A stretch of DNA of 46,565 nucleotides from Gordonia desulfuricans NBRC 100010 (lineage in GTDB: Bacteria; Actinomycetota; Actinomycetes; Mycobacteriales; Mycobacteriaceae), in contig NZ_BCNF01000078.1 of assembly GCF_001485495.1 (NCBI RefSeq), forward strand, positions 1 through 46,565, written 5' to 3'. Each line of letters opens with the position of its first letter. Within the stretch, counting starts at the first letter, position 1. A program made the translations under genes and the position numbers. The notes under the pieces were generated by a model. It did no database searches. It saw only the letters and a list, made by a program, of their open reading frames with translations, and was not told the DNA's origin. Below, one piece after another: positions 7,744-15,126 of this stretch.

Positions 7744-9609
7744 TCAGCGCCGTGCGACCTCGGGGTCCGGCCGATCGGCACCCCGGTCGCCGGTGACGCG
7801 ATCGCCGACTGCGGGGGTGTCGGCCACCAGCTCGGCGGGAGCCTCTCCGGAGGCCTCGGCGGCCACGGCCGCGAGCTCGGCGCCCAGCGATTCGTGCGGC
7901 AGCCGGGCCTCGACCGACTCGGGATTGCTGTTGCGGCCGCCGGTGAACAACGACGCCACCGCGCCGATCACACAGCAGACCAGGGCGAAGGTGAATGCGG
8001 CCGAGAGACCGTCGGCGAACGGATCGCTGATCAGATGCGGGAAGAACTCCAGGCCGGTGAGGTGATCGACGCTCGCCTGCGGCAGACCCTGCAGCGCCTG
8101 GCCACCGACCTCCTTGATCGGGTTGTAGCCGAGGAATGCGGCGAACAGGATGCCGACGGTCGGCAGACTCGAGATCCCGTCGGCTGCCTGCGCGGGCATA
8201 CCGCCGGCGGTCAGGCCCTCGAACATCGCCGACGGGAGATGTTCGCTCAGACCGGCGATCATCAGCGAGAAGAACAGGCCGATGGACAGCACCATCGCGG
8301 CGTTCTGGAAGGTCGTCATCATGCCTGCACCGGAACCGCGGGAGGTCACCGGGAGACTGTTCATCACCTCGGCACGGTTCGGCGAGGCGAACAGACCCAT
8401 CCCGATACCGTTGATCAGCAGGATCAGCGCGAACACCCAGTAGGTGAAGTCCACCGGGATCGCGATCAGCGCGCCGAAGGTGCCCGCGGTGATCAGCATG
8501 CCGATCGTGGTGAACCACTTGGTGCCGAGACGATCGGAGAGCGCGCCCGAGACCGGTGCACTGATCAGGAAGCCGATCGTCATCGGGACCATGTAGATGC
8601 CGGCCCACAGCGGTGTCTTGGTGTAGTCGTAGCCGTGCTGCGGCAGCCAGATGCCCTGCAGCCAGATGATCAGGATGAACTGCAGACCGCCACGGCCAAT
8701 GGAGGCCATCAGGTTGGCGAGGTTGCCGAAGGCGAACGAGCGGTTGCCGAACAACGACAGCTCGAACAGCGGGCTGGCCACCTTGGTCTCGATGACCACG
8801 AAGGCGCCCAGCACGATCGCGCCGCCGATCAGTGCGGCGAGCACCCACGGGTTGGTCCAGCCCATGTCGGAGTCACCGTAGGGCTGGATGCCGTAGGTGA
8901 TGCCCACCAGGATCGAGACCAGCCCGACGGCGAAGGTCAGGTTGCCCCACCAGTCCATCTTGGCGCGGCGGCGCACCCCGGTGTCGCGCAGCTTCAGGTA
9001 GGCCCAGACGGTGCCGACGATGCCGAACGGCACCGACACCAGGAAGATGTAGTGCCACTGGATCGGTGCGAGGACACCGCCGATGATCAGGCCCAGGAAT
9101 GACCCGGCGATCGCGGCCACACCGTTGATACCCATCGCGAGACCCCGCTGGTTGGCGGGGAAGGCGTCGGTGAGGATCGCCGACGAGTTCGCCATCAGGA
9201 ACGCGCCGCCGATGCCCTGGATCACGCGCCAGAAGATCAGCCAGATGGCCGCCTCACTGCCGTCGAACCAGGTGATCGCCAGCAGGATCGACGACACGGT
9301 GAAGATCGCGAAACCCATGTTGTACATCCGGGCACGGCCGAACATGTCGCCGAGCCGACCGAAGCTCACCACCAGCACCGCGGTGACCACCAGGAAACCC
9401 ATCATCATCCACAGCAGGTAGCTGGTGTTGCCGGGATCGAGGGGGTTGACGCCGATGCCCTTGAAGATGTCGGGCAGCGCGATCAGCACGATCGACGAGT
9501 TGATCGTGGCGATCAGCATGCCGAGCGTCGTGTTCGAGAGGGCGATCCACTTGTAGTGGGGCCCCAGATCGTCGGCGGTGGTGCCGACGGCCGGGGAGGC
9601 GGCGGTCAT
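7744..9609 (-). CDS. MFS multidrug exporter, DHA2/EmrB-QacA type (14 TM)
   Basis: A 621-residue major facilitator. It starts with a short polar N terminus and a first helix in YKWIALSNTTLGMLIATINSSIVLIALP-like sequence. Motif A (GRLGDMFGRARMYNMG) follows, then the antiporter motif region around AIAGSFLGLIIGGVL, and enough hydrophobic segments for 14 helices. The last about 90 residues after FTGGRNSN are polar and Glu/Ala-rich, a long cytoplasmic tail. Proton-coupled export of drugs or metabolites is the family role; substrate unknown. The upstream MarR gene on the same strand ends 72 bases before this start, so MarR-exporter is probably one autoregulated operon, with the candidate operator at 10199-10218. 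Confidence 0.92.
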   Translation of the reverse strand: MTAASPAVGTTADDLGPHYKWIALSNTTLGMLIATINSSIVLIALPDIFKGIGVNPLDPGNTSYLLWMMMGFLVVTAVLVVSFGRLGDMFGRARMYNMGFAIFTVSSILLAITWFDGSEAAIWLIFWRVIQGIGGAFLMANSSAILTDAFPANQRGLAMGINGVAAIAGSFLGLIIGGVLAPIQWHYIFLVSVPFGIVGTVWAYLKLRDTGVRRRAKMDWWGNLTFAVGLVSILVGITYGIQPYGDSDMGWTNPWVLAALIGGAIVLGAFVVIETKVASPLFELSLFGNRSFAFGNLANLMASIGRGGLQFILIIWLQGIWLPQHGYDYTKTPLWAGIYMVPMTIGFLISAPVSGALSDRLGTKWFTTIGMLITAGTFGALIAIPVDFTYWVFALILLINGIGMGLFASPNRAEVMNSLPVTSRGSGAGMMTTFQNAAMVLSIGLFFSLMIAGLSEHLPSAMFEGLTAGGMPAQAADGISSLPTVGILFAAFLGYNPIKEVGGQALQGLPQASVDHLTGLEFFPHLISDPFADGLSAAFTFALVCCVIGAVASLFTGGRNSNPESVEARLPHESLGAELAAVAAEASGEAPAELVADTPAVGDRVTGDRGADRPDPEVARR

Positions 9610-9681
9610 GTGGTGTCTCCTGAGATCGCGGGTGGTCGGGAAGCGGGCTGTTCGGATCTGTGCGGGATCAGGTGTCGGCGG

Positions 9682-10161
9682 TCAGTTCTCGGGGATCGGC
9701 TCGGTCTCGGGATCGGCCAGGGTGTCGGCGAGGGCGCGCAGACCGTTCTGCAGGTTCGTCCGGGTGACGGGGTCGAGCTGGTCGAGGGCGGTGGTGAGCA
9801 CCTGGGCCTTGTGCGACCTGGCCTCACGCAGGTAGTCGCGGCCGAGGTCGGTCGCGACCAGCAGCCGGGCGCGTCCGTCGTCGGGATCGGGTGTGCGCTC
9901 GACGTAGCCGTGCTGTTCGAGGGTGCCGACCACGCGAGACATGGTCGGCATGCTCACGCCCTCACGGTCACTGAGGTCCGACAGCCGCAACGGACCGTGG
10001 GCGAGGATCGTCCACAACGCCGACGACAGGCCCGCGGTCAGGCCGCCGCGGCCGGCGGTGCGCAGTGCGCGGGTGATCCGCACCAGGTCGTGATACAGCA
10101 CCACGACGTCCGGGGTGTCGGACGCCGGTGAGGTGCTCGCGGAGGCGGTCGGTTGGGGCAT
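9682..10161 (-). CDS. MarR-family transcriptional regulator
   Basis: A 159-residue winged-helix repressor. After a disordered Ser/Thr/Pro N terminus come the dimerisation helix (VVLYHDLVRITRALR), the helix-turn-helix (LRLSDLSDREGVSMPTMSRVVGTLEQHGYV), the wing with the typical DPDDGRARLLVATDLG, and the C-terminal dimerisation helices. The D-x-R-x-LL wing pattern is diagnostic. It is the first gene of a probable two-gene operon with the MFS exporter, so the expected role is ligand-relieved repression of that exporter and of itself. Effector unknown. Confidence 0.94.
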   Translation of the reverse strand: MPQPTASASTSPASDTPDVVVLYHDLVRITRALRTAGRGGLTAGLSSALWTILAHGPLRLSDLSDREGVSMPTMSRVVGTLEQHGYVERTPDPDDGRARLLVATDLGRDYLREARSHKAQVLTTALDQLDPVTRTNLQNGLRALADTLADPETEPIPEN

Positions 10162-10198
10162 GGGGATCTCGATCCGTCGAAGGGAACGGATGAGATAC

Positions 10199-10218
10199 TA
10201 GTTGCTTGTAGCTAAGTA
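10199..10218. promoter_or_regulatory. Imperfect dyad upstream of the MarR gene (candidate operator)
   Basis: The sequence TAGTTGCTTG-TAGCTAAGTA begins 38 bases upstream of the MarR start. The outer bases TA-TT / AA-TA are symmetric about the centre, and the stretch is much richer in A/T than its surroundings, which suits both a promoter core and a MarR site. The symmetry is imperfect, so the call is tentative. Confidence 0.4.
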
Positions 10219-10333
10219 AACGAACCGTAAAGGGCTGGTCAGTGGCCTGCCGACGCCGGTCACCTCGTGTCGCACCCACCGATCCGGACACACGCGTAGG
10301 GTCGAGGGATCTGGTGTCGAACTGGAGGTCAAC

Positions 10334-10603
10334 ATGCTCGGACTGGGTTTTCTCGGCTGGATCATCATCGGCGGTCTCGCCGGCTGGATCGGAAGCAAGA
10401 TCATGAAGACCGACGACCAGATGGGGGTGTTGCTCAACATCGTGGTCGGCGTCGTCGGCGGTCTCATCGGCGGCTGGCTGCTGAGTCTGTTCGGCGTGGA
10501 CGTCAAGGGCGGCGGGCTGATCTTCAGCTTCGTCACCTGCCTGGCCGGCTCGTGCATCCTGCTGTGGATCGTCGGCCTGGTCAGAGGTCGCACCAAGGCC
10601 TGA
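10334..10603 (+). CDS. GlsB/YeaQ/YmgE-type small stress membrane protein
   Basis: An 89-residue protein of the transglycosylase-associated (GlsB/YeaQ/YmgE) family. It shows the characteristic glycine-rich first helix GFLGWIIIGGLAGWIGSKIM, a second segment GVLLNIVVGVVGGLIGGWLLSLFG and a third SFVTCLAGSCILLWIVGLV with a basic end. Family members are inner-membrane proteins induced by stress, without an established enzymatic activity despite the family name. GGAGG precedes the ATG at good spacing, and a TAGGGT-like box lies about 40 bases upstream. The gene is monocistronic; the next 230 bases hold no gene I can support. Confidence 0.9.
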   Translation: MLGLGFLGWIIIGGLAGWIGSKIMKTDDQMGVLLNIVVGVVGGLIGGWLLSLFGVDVKGGGLIFSFVTCLAGSCILLWIVGLVRGRTKA

Positions 10604-10834
10604 TCCGAACGGTCCGCGGCATGACTGTGGTTGTGTCGCGGGCATTCTCGTCGGCAGCGGGTTCTCTTCGGTGGCAGGCTCTCGTAGGCTGTGGTTTCGC
10701 GGCGACCCGCCGTGTACGCCGAATCCGCGTGAAGCCGACCTCTTGTGGAACCGATCTCTTGATGAAACCGATCGTCGGTGAACGCGGGTGACCGGGAACG
10801 GCCTCGTGAAACCTGGAATGGAGTGGAGGAACGC

Positions 10835-11485
10835 ATGTCTCGCGTGGTGATCATCGGCGGGCACGGAAAGATCGCCCTACGGCTGGAGAAGATCCTCGCC
10901 GATCGTGGTGACGAGGTGACGGCGGTGATCCGCAACGAGGCGCACGCCGGCGACGTCGCCGCCACCGGCGCGAAACCCGTTGTCGCCGATGTCGAGACAC
11001 TGGACGTCGCGGGACTGGCACCGGTCCTCACCGGACATGACGCGGTGGTGTGGTCGGCCGGTGCGGGTGGCGGAAACCCCGCACGGACCTACGCCGTCGA
11101 CCGCGATGCCGCGATCGCGTCGATGGCGGCCGCCGCCTCGGCCGGGGTCGATCGGTACGTGATGGTGTCGTACTTCGGGGCCGGACCCGATCACGGTGTC
11201 CCCGAGGACAACTCGTTCTATCCATATGCGCAGGCCAAGGCCGCAGCCGATGCCCGGCTGGCCCAGACGTCACTGCAGTGGACCATCCTGGGGCCCGGCC
11301 GGCTCACCGACACCGCCGGGTCGGGCCGCATCGCCGTCGGCGTCGACAAAGGTGAGGTGAGCCGCGACAACGTCGCGCTGGTGGCCGCTGCGGTCCTCGC
11401 CGATCCGACGACCATCGGCCGGACCATCGAGTTCAACGACGGTGACGTACCGATCACCGAGGCGCTGAGCGCGGACTCTCGGTGA
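10835..11485 (+). CDS. NAD(P)-binding protein, atypical SDR/NmrA-like
   Basis: A 216-residue Rossmann protein. The N-terminal VVIIGGHGKIALRLEKIL is the GxxGxxG-type dinucleotide-binding motif of atypical short-chain dehydrogenases, followed by a strand ending in AVIRNEAH, VVADVET and DAVVWSAGAGG. The usual YxxxK is seen as FYPYAQAKAAADARL. Such proteins act as reductases, isomerases or redox sensors on NAD(P)H; no substrate can be named. GTGGAGG stands before ATG 10835. Its stop overlaps the GTG start of the FAD-linked oxidase by four bases, implying translational coupling and a shared task. Confidence 0.88.
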   Translation: MSRVVIIGGHGKIALRLEKILADRGDEVTAVIRNEAHAGDVAATGAKPVVADVETLDVAGLAPVLTGHDAVVWSAGAGGGNPARTYAVDRDAAIASMAAAASAGVDRYVMVSYFGAGPDHGVPEDNSFYPYAQAKAAADARLAQTSLQWTILGPGRLTDTAGSGRIAVGVDKGEVSRDNVALVAAAVLADPTTIGRTIEFNDGDVPITEALSADSR

Positions 11486-12852
11486 ACCCGACGAGGCGGC
11501 TGGGCGAGATCGTGGGGACCGCACATGTCCTGACCGATCCGGACGCCACCGCCGGTTATCTCACCGACTGGATGGGCCGCTACACCGGCCATGCCGACGC
11601 GGTGGTCCGCCCACGCACCACCGACGAGGTCGCCGCAGTGGTGACCCTGTGTGCCGCCGAGGGGGTGCGGATCTGTGTGCAGGGCGGCAACACCGGCCTC
11701 GTCGGCGGGTCCGTGCCGCCGTCACATCCCGACGGGTCGCGGCCGACCATCCTGCTCAGCACCGCACGGATGACCGACGTCGACGAGATCGACATCGTCG
11801 GACAGAGTGTGGGTGTGCAGGCCGGGGCGAGCGTCGCCACGATCGACACCGCGGCAGGCCGCGCAGGGCTGATGTTCGGGGTGGACCTCGCCTCCCGGGA
11901 ATCGGCGACCGCCGGTGGGGTGGTGGCCACCAATGCCGGTGGGGTGCGGATGATCCGCCACGGCAACACCCGGAGCCAGGTGCTCGGCATCGAGGCGGTA
12001 CTCGCCGACGGCCGGATTCTGCGTCGCTGGTCACCGCTGGTGAAAGACAATGTGGGCTACGACATCCCGGGGTTGCTTGCGGGTAGCGAGGGCACCCTGG
12101 CGGTGATCACCGGGGTGCTGTTGCGGCTGGTGCGCCCGGCCACCGGCGCGGAGGTCGCGGTGATCGCCCTGCGCGCCGTCGACGATGCCACCGCCCTGAT
12201 CGGCGCCGCCCGCGATGCCGGGCTGACGATCGAGGCCGCCGAACTGATGACCGACGCCGGTGTCACCCTGGTCCATGAACACGGGGGGCGGCGCCCCGTC
12301 GCCACGGCCGCACCCTTCTACCTGTTGCTCGAGGTGTCGGGGACCGGCGGTGTGCAGGACGTACTCCTCGGCGTGCTCGAGACCGCCGACGGCGTACTCG
12401 ACGCGGTGGTCGAACCCGGGCCGGGCCGCGCGCTGTGGGAGGTACGCGAACGCCACACCGAGTCGATCTCGCGCTCGACCGCCACACCGGTCGTCAAACT
12501 CGATGTCTCGGTGCCGATCCATGCCCTCGGTGACGCCGTTGCCGACCTCGAGGCACTCGCCGGTTCCCGCGATCATCGGTGTCGTCCGATCCTGTTCGGC
12601 CACGTCGGGGACGGCAACATCCACGTCAACCTGCTCGACGTGCCACCCGACGACGCCGACGGCCTCACCGAGGCGGTGTTCGCGGTCATCGCCGGGCACG
12701 GCGGGAGCATCAGCGCCGAGCACGGTATCGGCCGTGCCAAGTCGGCGTGGACCCACCTCGGTCGATCGGCGGTGGACCTGGCCACGATGCGGGCGATCAA
12801 GGATGCGCTGGACCCGCAGGGTCTGCTCAATCCCGGAGTGCTGTTCGGCTGA
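11482..12852 (+). CDS. FAD-linked oxidase (GlcD / D-2-hydroxyacid dehydrogenase type)
   Basis: A 456-residue flavoprotein of the vanillyl-alcohol-oxidase fold. The N-terminal half has the PCMH FAD-binding features VVRPRTTDEVAAVVTLC, the phosphate loop VQGGNTGLVGGS and GVVATNAGG. The C-terminal half has the GlcD cap region, the HVGDGNIHVNLL metal-binding signature with two histidines and ISAEHGIGRAK near the end. Family members oxidise D-lactate, glycolate or D-2-hydroxyglutarate and pass electrons to quinone or another acceptor. The gene starts with GTG in a four-base overlap with the upstream NAD(P)-binding protein. The MHS symporter frame begins 115 bases downstream; it may have supplied the substrate before it was interrupted. 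Confidence 0.93.
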   Translation: MNPTRRLGEIVGTAHVLTDPDATAGYLTDWMGRYTGHADAVVRPRTTDEVAAVVTLCAAEGVRICVQGGNTGLVGGSVPPSHPDGSRPTILLSTARMTDVDEIDIVGQSVGVQAGASVATIDTAAGRAGLMFGVDLASRESATAGGVVATNAGGVRMIRHGNTRSQVLGIEAVLADGRILRRWSPLVKDNVGYDIPGLLAGSEGTLAVITGVLLRLVRPATGAEVAVIALRAVDDATALIGAARDAGLTIEAAELMTDAGVTLVHEHGGRRPVATAAPFYLLLEVSGTGGVQDVLLGVLETADGVLDAVVEPGPGRALWEVRERHTESISRSTATPVVKLDVSVPIHALGDAVADLEALAGSRDHRCRPILFGHVGDGNIHVNLLDVPPDDADGLTEAVFAVIAGHGGSISAEHGIGRAKSAWTHLGRSAVDLATMRAIKDALDPQGLLNPGVLFG

Positions 12853-12871
12853 CCGTGCTGTTCGACTGACC
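12838..12871 (+). repeat. 17-bp tandem duplication spanning the oxidase stop codon
   Basis: GTGCTGTTCGGCTGACC at 12838-12854 is followed directly by GTGCTGTTCGACTGACC, one base different, and a degraded third start GTGCTGCGG. The first copy encodes the last residues and stop of the FAD-linked oxidase, so the duplication lies just outside the coding region and carries a second stop. Confidence 0.75.
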
Positions 12872-12967
12872 GTGCTGCGGCCGACTGCTCAACCGGCAGC
12901 GGATGTTTCGTTCACGGTGATTCCGAGTCTGGGCAAGGTTGCGATCCCTGTCTAGGCTCACCTCTCT

Positions 12968-14344
12968 GTGACCTCACGTGTACTGATGAGCCCGCCTTCC
13001 GGCGGTGACGGTGTGACCGGCGCTGTGACCGGGCAGGTGGTCGACGCCTTCGCCGACGAGACCGACGACGAGCGTCGGCGTCGGCTTCGGACGGTGGTGG
13101 CCGCGAGTCTGCTCGGCACCACCATCGAGTGGTACGACTTCTTCCTCTACGCCACGGCCGCGAGCCTGGTCTTCAACACCCTGTTCTTCCCGGACACGAG
13201 CACCTTTGTCGGCACCATGCTCAGCTTCGCCACCTTCGCCGTCGGGTTCGTGGTCCGGCCGATCGGCGGTGTCGTCTTCGGCCACATCGGTGATCGCATC
13301 GGCCGCAAGCGAACCCTCGCGGTCACGATGGTGCTGATGGGTGTGGCCACCGCCCTCATGGGTGTGCTGCCCACCGCCGCGCAGGTCGGCGTGCTGGCCC
13401 CGATCCTGTTGCTGTGCCTGCGCATCCTGCAGGGCTTCGCCCTCGGCGGCGAGTGGGCCGGTGCGGTACTGCTGGCCGTCGAACACAGCCCCAAACGCCG
13501 CCGCGGCCTGTTCGGCAGCATCCCGCAGGTCGGCCTGGCCCTCGGATTGGCTTTGGGCACCGGTGTTTTCGCGCTGCTGCAGGTGATCTTCGACGACGAG
13601 CAGTTCCTCGCCTACGGCTGGCGCATCGCCTTCCTGGTGAGCATCGTGCTCGTCGCCATCGGATTCGTGGTGCGGCTCAAGGTCGACGAGACCCCGGCCT
13701 TCCAGGAGGTCGATGCGCTCGCCCAGAAGTCGTCGGCGCCGCTGCGTGAGGTCGTGGTGCCGCCCAACACCCGCAACACCGTCCTCGGTCTGCTGGCCCG
13801 CTGGGGTGAGGGATCGGCGTTCAACACCTGGGGTGTGTTCGCGATCGCCTATGCCACCACCCAGCTCGACCTCGCGCGGGTGCCGGTGCTGGCGGCGGTC
13901 ACCGTCGCCGCACTCGTGATGGCGGTGCTGCTGCCGGTGTCGGGTCTGCTCAGTGACCGCCACGGCCCGCGCCGCGTCTAGCTGGCCGGCATGATCGCCT
14001 ACACCGTTTCGGTGTATCCGGTGTTCGTGCTGTTCGGCACGGCGTCGTTGCTGTGGTTCACCGTCGGTCTGGTCGTGGTGTTCGGTGTGGTCCACGCCCT
14101 GTTCTACGGGGCACAGGGCACGCTGTTCGCGAGTCTCTATCCGACTCCGGTTCGCTACACCGGACTGTCGGTGGTCTACCAGTTCTCCGGCATCTACGCC
14201 TCGGGACTGACCCCGCTGATCCTCACCGCACTGATCGGGGCCGGACACGGGACCCCGTGGATCGCCGCGGGCTATCTCGTGGCGACCGGCCTGATCAGCG
14301 TCGTCGCCACCAAGCTGATCAGGCCGGCCGACCTGCATCTCTGA
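12968..14344 (+). pseudogene. MFS metabolite:proton symporter (MHS family) interrupted by one TAG
   Basis: A full-length transporter frame of 458 sense codons broken only at 13979-13981 (TAG, codon 338). Before the stop stand GTTIEWYDFFLYATAASLVF, motif A (GHIGDRIGRKRTLAV) and GEWAGAVLLAVEH, all typical of the shikimate/ProP-like metabolite:H+ symporters. Immediately after it the same frame continues LAGMIAYTVSVYPVF and runs through the last transmembrane helices to a normal end (TKLIRPADLHL). The truncated product would lose about the last three helices. Tyr (TAC/TAT) is usual after DRHGPRRV in this family, so one base change or a sequencing error explains it. The start is GTG 12968 or ATG 12986. 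Confidence 0.85.
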
Positions 14345-14377
14345 GGCCGGGCCGGCCCTGGCCCCAGGAGACGGAGA

Positions 14378-14998
14378 TCAGCCGCCGAGCGCGGTGAGGA
14401 TCTCCGAGGCCTCCACCGGATGCGAGAACATCGGGTAGTCGTAGGTGATCGCGTTGTCGTGCTCGGCGACCGACGTGGCCGCGGTGCAGTCGGTCAGGGT
14501 GATCACGCGGTAGCCGTTCTCGTAGGCCGACCGCATCGTCGACTCCACACAGCAGTTGGTGAGGAATCCGCCGAGGATCACCGTCTCGATTCCCTTGCTG
14601 CGCAGGATGAAATCGATGTTGGTGGAGGCGAAGGTGTCCAGGCCGCGCTTGCCCTCGATCACGATGTCGCCGTCGGCGGGGGAGAGCTGCTCGACGATCT
14701 CGGCACCCCAGGTGCCCTTGACGAAGGCGTTGCCGTCGACGACCCCCTTGAGGATGCCGTACGGATGACGGGTCAGCTCGCCGTAACCGGGGGCGAAGGT
14801 GATCGGGGCGTGCATCACGGTGACCCCGGCGGCACGCGCCGCGGCGGCCACCGCGGTGGTGTTGTCGAGCATCCCGGTCTTGTCCATCACCTCGGCCACC
14901 GCGTCGTGCAGGACGCCGCCGGGGCTGGTGAACTCGTTCTGGTACTCGATCAGCACGAGTGCGGTGGTCGCGGGATCGAGGGTGAGTGCATCGGCCAT
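14378..14998 (-). CDS. Isochorismatase-like cysteine hydrolase
   Basis: A 206-residue hydrolase of the isochorismatase/cysteine amidohydrolase superfamily. The nucleophile is C150 in FLTNCCVEST and the lysine is K117 in IEGKRGLDTF. The position usually held by Asp (I-D-x-Q) is Glu18 here (LIEYQNEFTSPGG), a variant I believe occurs in one subgroup. The cis-peptide region GGFLTN is intact. Such enzymes hydrolyse C-N or vinyl-ether bonds (nicotinamide, carbamoyl compounds, isochorismate); substrate unknown. GGAGG stands before ATG 14998. It converges with the interrupted symporter, 33 bases away, and is divergent from malQ. Confidence 0.9.
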   Translation of the reverse strand: MADALTLDPATTALVLIEYQNEFTSPGGVLHDAVAEVMDKTGMLDNTTAVAAAARAAGVTVMHAPITFAPGYGELTRHPYGILKGVVDGNAFVKGTWGAEIVEQLSPADGDIVIEGKRGLDTFASTNIDFILRSKGIETVILGGFLTNCCVESTMRSAYENGYRVITLTDCTAATSVAEHDNAITYDYPMFSHPVEASEILTALGG

Positions 14999-15126
14999 GA
15001 GGTCCTCCGTCGACAGTCGTGTGCGCGGGTCGTCGTGTGGTGCAGGACATGATCTGCGCCACACCCGATTGAAGTCGCTGTCCGGGTCCACCGCAAGCCG
15101 CGCGCGACCGGCCGAATCCTGAGACC

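Noticed and set aside
10604..10834. Possible second SigH-type promoter (GGAAC boxes) before the NAD(P)-binding protein
   Set aside because: GGAAC occurs at two places, but no GTT lies at 18 or 19 bases from either.
12838..12871. Functional duplication of the oxidase C terminus
   Set aside because: The second copy lies beyond the stop codon and has its own stop; it is a short neutral-looking tandem duplication.
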